From Lewinellaceae bacterium (lineage in GTDB: Bacteria; Bacteroidota; Bacteroidia; Chitinophagales; Saprospiraceae): a stretch of DNA of 64,000 bases. The notes under the pieces were generated by a model that made no database searches, was not told the origin of the DNA, and worked only from the letters and a program-made list of their open reading frames with translations. Each line of letters begins with the position of its first letter. The stretch's first letter is position 1. A program made the position numbers and the translations under genes. Below are positions 10,311 to 19,968 of this stretch, piece by piece. The stretch spans positions 248,001 through 312,000 of the forward strand of contig JADJUJ010000001.1 of NCBI GenBank assembly GCA_016710765.1. The letters are read 5' to 3'.

Positions 10311-11369
10311 ATGCTTAGATTCGAACACCCACCATTTTTTCACCTGCTTTGGGCCATTCCGGTGCTGGTGCTGGCCTGGTGGTGCTATCGCCGCTGGCGA
10401 CAGGCGGCAATGCGAAAAATAGGGCTCGATGTTGCCGTACACCGCCTGCTACCGGAACAGCCAAAAATGTTGTTTCGCTGGCGAAAAATAGCCTGGCTAC
10501 TGGCCTTTTGCTGCCTGGTACTGGCCGCAGCCAACCCGCAACGCGGCGCCAAACAGCAACAAGCCAAGCAAAAAAGTGCCGATATATTGTTGGCGGTAGA
10601 CATTTCGCAAAGCATGTTGTGCGCAGACATCGCTCCAAGTCGCCTGTTGCGCGCCCAGGTATTTGCCAGCCAACTCATCAAAGCGCTGAAAGGTGAGCGC
10701 ATCGGACTCATCTTTTTTGCCGGTGATGCCTTTTTACAAATGCCTTTATCAACAGACTACGAGGCGGCGCTGATGTTTCTGCAAAATGCCGATCCCAACC
10801 AGATTTCCGAACAGGGAACCGCCTTGCCGGCAGCCATCAACCTGGCCAGAAAATCTTTCGATCCCGATCCGGGCGCCGGGCGGGCGCTGATCCTCATCAC
10901 CGATGGAGAAGACCATGACGAGGATGCGGTTTCCGAGGCAAGCAGCGCTTACGACGATGGCATTGTACTGTACACCGTAGGCGCCGGAACGCCGGAGGGT
11001 GGCCCCATACCGCTCGGACCCGGCGTGTTCAAACGCGCCGAAAACCATGAACTGGTGCGGACAAAACTGAACGAACAGTTGCTGGCCGATGTAGCCAGGG
11101 CTGGAAAAGGGGCCTGGTTCAACGTGCGACAGGGCGATGCGGCCATATCTGCCATTCGCACGGACATCAACCAACTGCAAAAACGGGAAATTTCGGTGCG
11201 CTCTTTCAGCGAATTCGATTCGCATTTCCAACCTTGGTTGTTGGCAGCCATTGCACTGCTGCTGCTGTTGATGGTATGGCCAGCAGCCCCAAAACGAACG
11301 GCTATGAAAAAATACATGCGGTTAAATACACTCGCCTGGCTACTTTTTGCCCGCCCACTGCTGTCGTAA
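10311..11369 (+). CDS. batB: VWA-domain membrane protein BatB (3' end probably mis-read)
   Basis: A paralogue of batA: N-terminal membrane helices, MIDAS motif LAVDISQSM, SEQGTALPAAI, ITDGEDHDE, and a C-terminal helix (LLAAIALLLLLMVW). The frame reads past the expected end at about 11307 and its last 21 residues (MKKYMRLNTLAW...) look like the signal peptide of BatC. A TGA overlapping the batC ATG lies one frame away at 11305-11307. The natural stop was therefore probably that ATGA overlap, and a one-base error shortly upstream is likely. Confidence 0.88.
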   Translation: MLRFEHPPFFHLLWAIPVLVLAWWCYRRWRQAAMRKIGLDVAVHRLLPEQPKMLFRWRKIAWLLAFCCLVLAAANPQRGAKQQQAKQKSADILLAVDISQSMLCADIAPSRLLRAQVFASQLIKALKGERIGLIFFAGDAFLQMPLSTDYEAALMFLQNADPNQISEQGTALPAAINLARKSFDPDPGAGRALILITDGEDHDEDAVSEASSAYDDGIVLYTVGAGTPEGGPIPLGPGVFKRAENHELVRTKLNEQLLADVARAGKGAWFNVRQGDAAISAIRTDINQLQKREISVRSFSEFDSHFQPWLLAAIALLLLLMVWPAAPKRTAMKKYMRLNTLAWLLFARPLLS

Positions 11370-11969
11370 AAATTGCACCAGCAGCTAGAAAAGGCGATAA
11401 CCTTGAAAAAAGTATACCAGGAAGCAGCGGAGGCCTACCGGGATGCCGGAAACGATCCGAAAGCATTGTACAACCTGGGGAATGCACAGTATAGACAGGG
11501 CAATTACACGGGGGCGGCTGAATTGTTTGAAAAAGCGGCCACTATCACAAAAGCAAAAGACAAAGCCGATGCACTGCACAACCTGGGCAACAGCTGGCTG
11601 CAACAACGCAATTACCCAAAAGCCATTGAGGCCTATCAGAACAGTTTACGGCTGCGCCCCAATGACACCGACACAAAAGTCAACCTGCAACTGGCCAAAA
11701 AGAAGCTGAAGGAACAACAAGAACAACAGGGCAGCAAGGCCGACCAACAGCCCCAACAACCAACAGAACAACAGCAACCCAACACGCCCCAAACGCCCGA
11801 CAACGAAAACAGCCAGGAACCCCAGGCGCAAAACCAGGCGCAGCAAACCATAGAGGAGGCCCGGAAAATGCTGGAAACGGCAATTGGCGCAGAAGACCTC
11901 AAAAGTGGCAAGAAATACCGCGAAAAAGACCAAAAATCCACAGGAAAGCGGCATGCCAAAGACTGGTAA
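11304..11969 (+). CDS. batC: TPR protein BatC, frameshifted near its N-terminus
   Basis: Reading from ATG 11304 gives a signal-peptide-like leader, then TAA at 11367. The mature start appears in another frame (APAARKGDNLEK, ~11380-11412). The original frame resumes after the A6 run at ~11411 with VYQEAAEAYRDA and classic TPR repeats (ALYNLGNAQYRQGNYTGAAE; ALHNLGNSWLQQRNYPKAIE). A Gln/Pro-rich linker follows, then a KDW ending typical of BatC. Two compensating indels thus explain the break. BatC is an exported TPR protein thought to act with BatA/BatB. Last gene of the operon; no batD follows in the window. Confidence 0.8.
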
Positions 11970-12207
11970 GCGCTAAAAGAACGCCCGATAGGGAACCAAC
12001 ACCTTTTCCAAAAAGCAAATCTTATTAGGCGTAGCCCTGATAAAGGGAAAGATATTTGCTCATATAAATTTATCGAAAAACATTATTCTAAATATTAAAT
12101 AATTATAGTTTTATAAATCGACTATTTGCTATTTACCGAAATTTATTGTATATTTGCACTCCATTTAACAATATTAGATTTTATTAATACCATAAAACAA
12201 TTCCATT
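11970..12207 (+). promoter_or_regulatory. Intergenic region with the rhodanese-gene promoter (TTTG 12125-12128, TATATTTG 12149-12156)
   Basis: No gene is seen here. TTTG at 12125-12128 and TATATTTG at 12149-12156 are separated by 20 bp, matching the Bacteroidota -33/-7 pair. The surrounding 150 bases are very AT-rich. The transcript would have a ~45-base leader before the ATG at 12208, suggesting independent transcription from the bat operon. Confidence 0.6.
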
Positions 12208-12531
12208 ATGAGTTATACCAACCCAATTTCGCCTCGTGAAGTTTACGCTAAATATATGTTGGGCAAAAGTATGTTCGTTGATGTCCGGGAGAACCTCCAG
12301 CCCAGCAGCGTAACACCAGCACTCAAGAATATCCTGCATATCCCTTTCAGTGAATTAGAGTCCCGCATGAGCGAATTACCAGCCGACCGGCCAGTTGTTT
12401 TCCTCAGCTGGGTCGGAAGCCGCAGCCACCAGGCAGCACAAATCCTGTCCAACAAAGGCTACAAAGTTGCCCACATGGTGGGTGGCGTACAAGCCTGGCA
12501 GAATGAAGGCCTTCCTTTGACTGCAGAATAA
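12208..12531 (+). CDS. Rhodanese-like single-domain protein lacking the catalytic cysteine
   Basis: A 107-residue single rhodanese domain: FVDVRE at ~24-29, IPFSELESRM, active-loop region VVFLSWVGSRSHQAA at ~70-84, and the end motif MVGGVQAWQNEGLP. In active sulfurtransferases the loop is usually CRSGxRS. Here the aligned stretch is SWVGSRS, so the persulfide cysteine is replaced by Ser. The protein may bind sulfane or phosphate-like ligands or act as a scaffold but should not transfer sulfur by the usual route. It has its own promoter upstream and a strong terminator downstream, so it is monocistronic. Confidence 0.85.
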   Translation: MSYTNPISPREVYAKYMLGKSMFVDVRENLQPSSVTPALKNILHIPFSELESRMSELPADRPVVFLSWVGSRSHQAAQILSNKGYKVAHMVGGVQAWQNEGLPLTAE

Positions 12532-12553
12532 CGATATCCCAATATCCGATTTT

Positions 12554-12593
12554 CCCCGGACGACACCCCTTGTGTTATCCGGGGATTTTTTTT
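12554..12593 (+). terminator. Strong Rho-independent terminator
   Basis: CCCCGGA (12554-12560) pairs with TCCGGGG (12578-12584), followed by a T8 tract at 12586-12593. It ends the rhodanese-like transcript. Confidence 0.85.
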
Positions 12594-12682
12594 GTTTTCG
12601 CCGAAACAATAAACTTTTTGTTTTATAAATTCATTTTTCGATTCAAATTTTTCATCTTTGCAGCAAAGGCTTACTTTTTACT

Positions 12683-15391
12683 ATGGCTAAGGCTAAAAAG
12701 AATACTTCCGTACCCACCACCTCCACTGCCAATGCAGAGGACCATGTGCTTACGCTTTCTAGGATGTACCAGAATTATTTCCTTGATTATGCATCGTATG
12801 TCATCCTTGAGCGGGCTGTTCCAGCCATCGAAGACAGTCTCAAGCCCGTTCAGCGACGTATCCTGCACGCCATGTTTGAACAGCACGATGGGCGCTACCA
12901 CAAAGTAGCCAACCTCATCGGCCAAACGATGCAATACCACCCGCACGGTGACGCCGCTATCGGAGATGCCATGGTTAACCTAGGGCAAAAGGAACTGCTG
13001 ATCGACTGCCAGGGTAACTGGGGTGATTTCCGGACCGGCGACTCCGCTGCTGCCCCGCGTTACATAGAGGCCCGACTCACCAAATTCGCACTCGACGTAG
13101 CCTTTAACCACGATACCACGGTTTGGCAAATGTCGTACGATGGTCGGAAACGAGCCGATTACCCTTCCCATGAAATTTCCGCTTTTACTCGCGCAAGGCG
13201 TGGAAGGTATCGCCGTTGGTTTGAGCACCAAGGTGATGCCCCATAATTTCATTGAACTGCTGAAGGCCAGCATCGCCCTTTTAAAAGGAAGGAAGATAGA
13301 ATTGTACCCTGATTTCCCTACTGCGGGAATGGTGGACGTGAAAGATTACAACGGTGGCGCCCGGGGCGGAAAAATCCGGGTGCGCGCCCGAATCCGGGAA
13401 ATCGATAAGAAAACCCTGCAAATTACAGAAATACCCTACGGCGTTACGGTAGGCGACCTGATCGAATCCATCCTGAAAGCCAACGAAAAAGGCCAAATCA
13501 AGATCAAAAAGGTCATCGATAAAACGGCCGCTGAAGTGGACATCGAAATCGAGCTGCAGCCCGGCGTTTCCCCAGATATTACCATCGATGCCCTTTACGC
13601 CTTTACCAGCTGCGAAGTCAGCATCAGCCCCAACTGTTGTATCATCGTCGACAACAAGCCCATTTTTACAGATGTCAATGACCTGCTGCGCATCAGTACC
13701 GACAATACCAGGGACCTGCTGCGCATGGAACTGGAAATCAAACAACATGAACTGGAGGAAAAACTCCATTTGCCTCCCTGGAAAAAATATTCATTGAAAA
13801 ACGCATTTATCGCGATATCGAAGAATGTGAAACCTGGGAAGCGGTACTGCAAACCATCGACGCAGGGCTTAAAAAATACATCGCAACCCCTGCCGAGCCA
13901 GGCTACGCCAAGGAAACGCAACGCATTAAATTACTGCGCGAAATTACCCAGGACGACCTCCTTCGTCTGACTGAAATCCGGATCAAACGGATCTCCAAAT
14001 TCAATTCCTTCAAAGCCGATGATGACATCACCAAACTGAACGGCGAACTGGACCAAACCAAACACCACCTGGCACACCTGACCGAGTATACCATAGCTTA
14101 TTTCGAAAATTTGCTGGAGAAATACGGCAAAGGCAAGGAGCGGCTTACCGAAATTGCCGTCTTCGACGAAATCCGCGCAACGGAAGTAGTGGCCAATAAT
14201 GCCAAATTGTATGTCAATTACGAGGAAGGCTTTATCGGAATGGGACTGAAAAAAGATGCGTTTGTTCAGGACTGCTCAGACATCGACGACATCATTATTT
14301 TCCGACGTGACGGCGTCATGAAAGTGGTTCGAATTGACGAAAAAGTATTTGTCGGGAAGGACATCATCCATGTGGCGGTCTGGAAAAAGAACGACGAGCG
14401 CACAACCTACAACATGGCCTATGTAGATGGAAAAAGTGGCCGCACCAACGTCAAACGCTTCAATGTGAACGGCATCACCCGCGATAAAGAATATTTCCTT
14501 GGCTCGGAAGCCAAAGGCTCAAAAGTCCACTACCTGACTGTAAACCCTAACGGCGAAAGCGAATTGGTCTCGGTAACCTTAAGCCCGGGCTGTCCGGCAA
14601 AAATCAAAGTTTTCGATTACGATTTTGGCGAGCTGGCCATCAAAGGCCGTACCTCCCAAGGCAACCTGCTGACCAAATACCCGGTGAAGCAAATTCGTCA
14701 GAAAGAGCAGGGAAAATCAACGATTGGAGCCCAAAAAATCTGGTACGAAGACATTACAGGCCGACTTAACATCCAGGAACGCGGTGAATTGTTGGGCGAA
14801 TTCGATACCGGCGATACCATCCTGGTGCTCTACAACGATGGCAGCTATGAAGTAACCGATTACGATCTGGCCCAGCGCCTTGAACCCAAGGAAATTGTTT
14901 TCATCGGTAAGTTCCACCCGGAAATGGTCATTAATGCCGTGCATTTTGACGGGCACAAGGGCTGGACAATGGTGAAACGCTTCCATGTCGAAACCGCCAA
15001 ATTGCGGGAACGTTACAGTTACCTCAGCGACCACAACAAATCCAAACTGCTCTTCGTCTCCGTAAAACCTAACCCTCGGATCAAGTACACCATAAAGGTG
15101 AAGGGGAAACCGCTCACCGGCGAGATCAGCCTCGGGGAGTTTATGGATGTGAAAGGTTGGAAGGCAATCGGTAATCGCCTGAGCGACCAAATACTGGGGG
15201 GTGTCAAAGAGGTACTGCCCGAACCCGGCACAGAAGATGCCGAAATCAAACAGGGAAACCTTTTCGGAGAGCCGGAACCCATCAAAAAAGAAGAAAAGCC
15301 GGAGAAAAAGAAAAAACCGGCTGTAGATAACCCATCTTCAAAGGATAAACCGGATACGTATAAACCAGGGGATGTGATCGAATTCGATTAA
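12683..15391 (+). CDS. parC: DNA topoisomerase IV subunit A (ParC), two compensating frameshifts
   Basis: The gene encodes a ~900-residue type IIA topoisomerase A subunit, the strand-cutting subunit used for decatenation. The first frame (12683-~13146) has FLDYASYVILERAVPAI, HPHGDAAIGDAMV and the catalytic Tyr in APRYIEARLTKF. The second frame (~13146-13780) continues EPITLPMKFPLLLAQGVEGI. The third (~13780-15391) continues KIFIEKRIYRDIEE and the C-terminal beta-pinwheel. Removing one A from AAA at ~13147 and adding one G or C at ~13773 rejoins all three. The sequence resembles Bacteroidota ParC more than GyrA. The tail is Lys/Glu/Pro-rich. No parE gene is adjacent in the window. Function is probably intact in the organism. 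Confidence 0.92.
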
Positions 15392-15439
15392 GGGTTTACG
15401 CGGGTTTGTTTCACACGGATTTTACAGTTGCAAATGTTT

Positions 15440-15675
15440 GTTTCGCACGGATTACACACGGATTAAAAAAAGATTTTACACGGAAATGGTCATGAATTAT
15501 CCTGTTTCAAAAATTATTGTAAGGATAGTTTCTAACCTAATCTGTGTAAAATCTTTTTTAAATCCGTGTAAAATCTGTGCGAAACTAAACCCCTATAAAT
15601 CACCAACACAGCATACTCACCCTCCATTTCCCTGTAAAATCTTTTTTAAATCAGCGTGAAATCCGTGCGAAACTA
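15440..15675. repeat. Inverted and direct copies of a ~42-bp CACGGATTttACACGG-type repeat
   Basis: The 42 bases at 15440-15481 are matched, with few mismatches, by the reverse complement of 15544-15585. A third, partial copy in the second orientation lies at ~15632-15674. All contain GTTTCGCACGGAT and AAAAAAGATTTTACAC elements. They fill the ~300-bp gap between parC and the GxxExxY gene, where no coding region is seen. The arms could form a large hairpin with a ~62-base loop. Confidence 0.75.
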
Positions 15676-15693
15676 AATCTCAGAAACAAAATC

Positions 15694-16077
15694 TCAGTAG
15701 CCATTCACCACCCTGACGATGCTTTCCTTATCCTTCAATGAATTCACATTGAAATTCACCAGAAAACCCAACTTCTTATTGCTCAACCGCAAATACGTCA
15801 GCAATTGCTTAAAATGCACCGGATTGAGTACTTCCACCGATTTAATCTCCAACACAATCTCGTTTTCAACCAGCAAATCCAATCGAAAACCTACTTCGGT
15901 TTGGTAGCTCATGTATTGAAACGGAACGGCAACATGCCTTTCTACCGACAAGCCCCTTTCCAGTAGTTCCTGCAGAACAGCATGCTCATATACCGATTCC
16001 AACAGTCCCGGACCCATTTTAGCGTGTACCCTGAACAGCACCCCGCGCACCTGATAACTCAAATCATTCCGTTCCAT
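15694..16077 (-). CDS. GxxExxY protein (TIGR04256-type, PD-(D/E)XK-like)
   Basis: A 127-residue protein with the diagnostic GPGLLESVYEHAV (GxxExxY, ~22-34) near the N-terminus and a PD-(D/E)XK-like core: FRLDLLVENEIVLEIKS, where D, E and K are spaced as in that nuclease fold. LVNFN near the end is also typical. Family function is unproven. It overlaps the upstream secreted-protein gene by 14 bp and lies next to an unusual set of inverted repeats, a setting that would fit a nucleic-acid-acting role (inference). Confidence 0.85.
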   Translation of the reverse strand: MERNDLSYQVRGVLFRVHAKMGPGLLESVYEHAVLQELLERGLSVERHVAVPFQYMSYQTEVGFRLDLLVENEIVLEIKSVEVLNPVHFKQLLTYLRLSNKKLGFLVNFNVNSLKDKESIVRVVNGY

Positions 16078-16570
16078 AGCCCAATTTCACTTTTTTCAAA
16101 GCCGCACCCCGGCTAGTTGAATGGTTACAAACCCCTAAAACCGTAGGGTCCGGACCGGCGGGTTCCGCACAAAAACACCCGTTGCTTGAAAACCGGCAAT
16201 CCGAACATGGCTCCCCCCGACATGTCTCAAACCGTTCTTCTGCATAACAATTACCACCAACAGCCTCCCGCAATGCCACAGCAATAAACACCGACTGTTC
16301 CGGAAACTCCAACGCCTTGCAATAAAAAACCAGATGAGCGGCCCCCCGCAGCATTTCCCGGGAAACTTCATGCACCGCACCAAGCCCGGAAACGCCCGCT
16401 TTTAAGGACCGCTCCAAACAGGACGGATCCACCAACAAGGTCCAGCGCCCCATCGAGTCCAGCCTCCCAACCGGATCCCGCTCAGGATCAAAAAAAGATT
16501 CATTTTCGGATTGCGCCAACAGCAAAACAGGGGCCAGGAACAGGCCCAGCAAGCAATACTTGATTTTCAT
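16064..16570 (-). CDS. Small secreted Cys-rich protein, unknown function
   Basis: The 168-residue product has a signal peptide (MKIKYCLLGLFLAPVLLLAQ, ~1-20). The mature part has eight or more cysteines, clustered in CRGEPCSDC and GCFC around residues 115-135, suggesting disulfides or metal binding after export. No family was recognised. It lies 22 bp downstream of the helical secreted protein gene on the same strand and overlaps the GxxExxY gene, so all three may be co-transcribed. Frame intact. Confidence 0.6.
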   Translation of the reverse strand: MKIKYCLLGLFLAPVLLLAQSENESFFDPERDPVGRLDSMGRWTLLVDPSCLERSLKAGVSGLGAVHEVSREMLRGAAHLVFYCKALEFPEQSVFIAVALREAVGGNCYAEERFETCRGEPCSDCRFSSNGCFCAEPAGPDPTVLGVCNHSTSRGAALKKVKLGYGTE

Positions 16571-16592
16571 GGGGGTAATATTTAGGGGTATA

Positions 16593-17753
16593 TCAATAAC
16601 CTTCGCTGTTGCCGTACAGCATATCCTTCAGTTTCGAGCCCTGAATTTCCGGCACCTTGTAGGCGTTGTTGAATTTATCAATCGTCATATCAATATCTGA
16701 CTGCAACTGTTTGAACTCTGCAGGAATCACCGCAGCACAAACACCCTGCGTTTCGTAACTGCCAGCAATTTTGGAGAATTTCTTGTAGTACTCGTTCCCC
16801 TGATTTACAAAATCAGTGTAGCGGCTGACGAACAAAAGGATGCGCTCTACCGCAAACTGCAAATTGGTGGCCGTGCGCTCAGCTAGTCGATCGTCTGGTG
16901 CTCCCTGTGCTGCTGCAGCGCGCGTTACCAGATTATCGAGCAATGCAAAAAGCCGCTCCCAATCATCACTCTCCCGACAATTGGTTAGCGGAATGGTGTA
17001 CCCCACTTGCCGGGCACAATCGGTGAACAGCAATTCACAATCTTTCTTCAAACTCAGGTTGGCATCGCGCAGGTAACCGGTTTCGTAATAAATGACGTTG
17101 AGATCGTTGTGCATCCGCACCGTAAAATCCATGATGCAGCCTATTTTCTCCGGATCGGCATGCTTGTCATTTGGGCTCCCGGAGAGTACCATCCCCAACA
17201 AGGAAAAAGCAGAACTCAGGTAAGGATTGGCTTGCAGGGCCTGTGGCAAAACGAAATTGTACTTCTTGTGCAGGCGCTCTTCCAGTACTGTGCCGGCAGC
17301 TTTGAACTCCGGGTAATGATGCGGATTCGACAACTCCAGCAGGTTTTGCTGGGTTTTCAGGCTGTTGAAATGATGGTCCATGCTCAGGATTTTTTCATAC
17401 AGCATCTTAACCAACTCAATGCCTTTGCGGTACCGGAACTTCAGCTGTTTCAATTCCAGTTCGGCATCCAGCCGATCCAGCTGATCCTCCAGCGCCGATT
17501 TTTCCAGCAACAAACGGAAACCAGCTGCTACGGAAACCGGCCGCCGAAGGGCGCTACGCACATCGATTAATTGGGCTCTCATGGTACTTCGCTGCGCCAG
17601 AAGCGGCGCCTCTAGGGCTTCCAATGCCACTGTGGTGGAATCCAGCCAGGGACTAAGCCAGCTGGCAGTGGTATCTACAGGAGAAACAGACTTGGCATAT
17701 CCCGCCATGAGCAGGAAAGCCAGTAGCAGGGTACTGGTGACAAAGGTTTTCAT
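16593..17753 (-). CDS. Secreted alpha-helical protein, unknown function
   Basis: The 386-residue product has a signal peptide (~1-20, cleavage near GYAKS). The rest is mostly helical: LLEKSALEDQLDRLDAELELKQLKF (~80-104) is predicted to be a coiled coil. Several Cys residues (CIMD, CELLFTDCARQ, TNCRES, VCAAV) could form disulfides. No enzyme motif seen. It is the first of three minus-strand genes facing parC. Function unknown. Confidence 0.65.
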   Translation of the reverse strand: MKTFVTSTLLLAFLLMAGYAKSVSPVDTTASWLSPWLDSTTVALEALEAPLLAQRSTMRAQLIDVRSALRRPVSVAAGFRLLLEKSALEDQLDRLDAELELKQLKFRYRKGIELVKMLYEKILSMDHHFNSLKTQQNLLELSNPHHYPEFKAAGTVLEERLHKKYNFVLPQALQANPYLSSAFSLLGMVLSGSPNDKHADPEKIGCIMDFTVRMHNDLNVIYYETGYLRDANLSLKKDCELLFTDCARQVGYTIPLTNCRESDDWERLFALLDNLVTRAAAAQGAPDDRLAERTATNLQFAVERILLFVSRYTDFVNQGNEYYKKFSKIAGSYETQGVCAAVIPAEFKQLQSDIDMTIDKFNNAYKVPEIQGSKLKDMLYGNSEGY

Positions 17754-17906
17754 ATTCGGGGCTTACAAGGTTGCAGATGGAAAATCACCCCATCTGTTTA
17801 CAAATGTAGTGCCCCGAATCAACACCAGGCAAGGACAGTTGCGCAAATTGCATGGCGGTGAAAACAAGAAAATAAAATGGGAAAAACTCAGTAACGTACT
17901 GATTTA

Positions 17907-17929
17907 AAAGCAATTGTAAAAATTGCTTT
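17907..17929 (-). terminator. Weak hairpin 3' of mnmG
   Basis: AAAGCAATT (17907-17915) pairs perfectly with AATTGCTTT (17921-17929) around a 5-base loop. It sits just after the mnmG stop. The stem is AT-rich and lacks a clean T-tract, so terminator function is uncertain. Confidence 0.35.
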
Positions 17930-17939
17930 CGGTTGCTCC

Positions 17940-19804
17940 TTAGCGCCCCATATGAATGAGCAGTACGCTGACATCGGCGGGGCTAACACCGGAAATGCGG
18001 CTGGCCTGCCCAATCGTATGCGGACGATGGCGCGTGAGCTTGTCGCGGGCTTCCAAACTCAGAGAACTGATGCTGTTGTAATCGAAGTCTTCCTGCAAGC
18101 GCAATTCCTCCAGGCGACTCATTTTTTCCACCATCTCATGTTCCTTTTGGATATAGCCCTCGTACTTCATGTTAATCTCCGCCAGTTCGATGTATTCCCG
18201 GGTGTAGGGCGTCAGAAACTGCTGCAGTTCGGGCAAGGCCGTTGCAAGCCCCTCGATATCGATGTGCGGCCGAAGCAGGATCTGATGCAATTTCACCTTT
18301 TGGATGGTTGGGGCAGAATCGTGTGCCGACAAGTATGGATTTATTTGCTCGGGGGTAACGGATGCGTTGCGGAAGAAACTGGCAATCTCAGCCGCAGCCT
18401 GTTTTTTTGCCTGTACCTTTTCCATCCGCGCATCTGCTCCGCGCATGCCCAAACGCTGTGCAATCGGGGTAAGGCGCAAATCAGCATTGTCCTGCCGCAA
18501 TAAAATGCGGTATTCTGCACGACTGGTGAACATACGGTAGGGCTCCTGGGTGCCCTTGTTGACCAGGTCGTCAATCAATACCCCAATATATGCTTCCGAG
18601 CGTTTCAGAATAAGTGGGTCCTCCTCACGCACCGCCAGCGCGGCATTCAGGCCAGCCATCAGGCCCTGGCAACCAGCCTCTTCATAGCCGGTGGTCCCGT
18701 TGATTTGTCCGGCGAAAAACAGGTTTTTCACCAAATGGGTTTCCAGACTGAGTTTCAGCTGGGTTGGCGGAAAATAATCGTACTCAATGGCATAACCAGG
18801 CCGAAACATTTTCACCTGCTCCAAACCAGGTATTTGCCGCAGGGCTTTAAACTGCACATCCTCGGGGAGCGAAGAGGAAAAGCCATTGATGTAAACTTCC
18901 ACCGTATCACGCCCTTCCGGCTCGATGAAGAGTTGGTGGCTGTCTTTATCGCTAAAACGCTCTATTTTATCTTCGATGCTGGGGCAATAGCGCGGACCGA
19001 GCCCCTGGATACGCCCGTTGAACATGGGCGACTTATCGAAACCTGTTCGCAGGATATCATGCACCTTATCGTTGGTATACGTGATATGGCAGGGAATCTG
19101 GTTGGTTAGCAGCGGGGTGTCTGTATAAGAAAACTTACCCACAGGCTCGTCGCCAGGCTGCACCTCCATTTTGCTGTAATCCAGCGAACGGCTATCCACA
19201 CGGGAGGCGTTCCGGTTTTCATGCGTCCGGCTTCAAAGCCCAATTCCACCAACTGCTCGGTAATGCCCCGGGCAGCGCTCTCGCCAGCCCGGCCGCCGCC
19301 AAACTGCTTCTCGCCGATGTGAATAATGCCGTTGAGGAAGGTGCCGTTGGTCAATACCACTGATTTCCCTGGAATTTCAAGCCCCATGCCGGTCCGAACC
19401 CCCTGAACCCGACCGTCTTTCACCAGCAGACCGCTCACCATTTCCTGCCAAAAATCGATGTTGGGGTGCTGTTCCAGCAAATAGCGCCAGTAACCGGCAA
19501 ACTGCATGCGATCACTTTGCGCCCGCGGGCTCCACATGGCGGGTCCCTTGCTGCGGTTCAGCATCCGAAACTGGATCATGGAGTGATCGGTCACAATACC
19601 GGAATAACCACACAATGCATCAATTTCCCGAACAATCTGCCCTTTGGCCACACCACCCATGGCTGGGTTGCAACTCATCTGGCCAATGGTCTGCATGTTC
19701 ATAGTGGCCAGCATAACCTTACAGCCCATATTGGCTGCGGCTACCGCGGCTTCACAGCCGGCATGACCGGCGCCTACTACTATGACATCGTATTGATCGA
19801 ACAT
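17940..19804 (-). CDS. mnmG: tRNA uridine 5-carboxymethylaminomethyl modification enzyme MnmG (GidA), one frameshift
   Basis: MnmG is the FAD-dependent partner of MnmE (TrmE) that builds cmnm5U34 in tRNA. The N-terminal half (start at 19804) has the dinucleotide-binding motif VIVVGAGHAGCEAA and SCNPAMGGVAKGQ. It runs to GRMKTGTPP at ~19205. The second half continues VDSRSLDYSKME to the C-terminal ISGVSPADVSVLLIH. The joint lies at ~19200-19205, where CCC should be CCCC to read TGTPPRVDSRSL. The restored protein has ~622 residues, the family length. Single gene in this orientation, with a TACCTTTG promoter at 19854-19861. Confidence 0.95.
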
Positions 19805-19853
19805 TGGAAACGGTATAAACGCGTTTTTTTAAGAAAAGGTTGAAAACGGAGGG

Positions 19854-19861
19854 CAAAGGTA
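19854..19861 (-). promoter_or_regulatory. Probable -7 promoter element (TACCTTTG) for mnmG
   Basis: On the minus strand this reads TACCTTTG, ~50 bases before the mnmG start, matching TAnnTTTG. Confidence 0.5.
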
Positions 19862-19968
19862 CGGGAAAATGAAGGGAATTGAACTGCTGCAGACCACTAT
19901 TCATACACAACCCAACTGAGGCCCTGCTCCTGTCCACAGATCGAGTGCTTTTGGCTGCTCCGTTGCTT

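Noticed and set aside
12683..15391. Programmed frameshifting or alternative genetic code to explain many broken genes
   Set aside because: Shifts go in both directions, sit at varied short homopolymers, affect unrelated genes, and lack slippery-heptamer/pseudoknot context; stops of all three types terminate intact genes normally.
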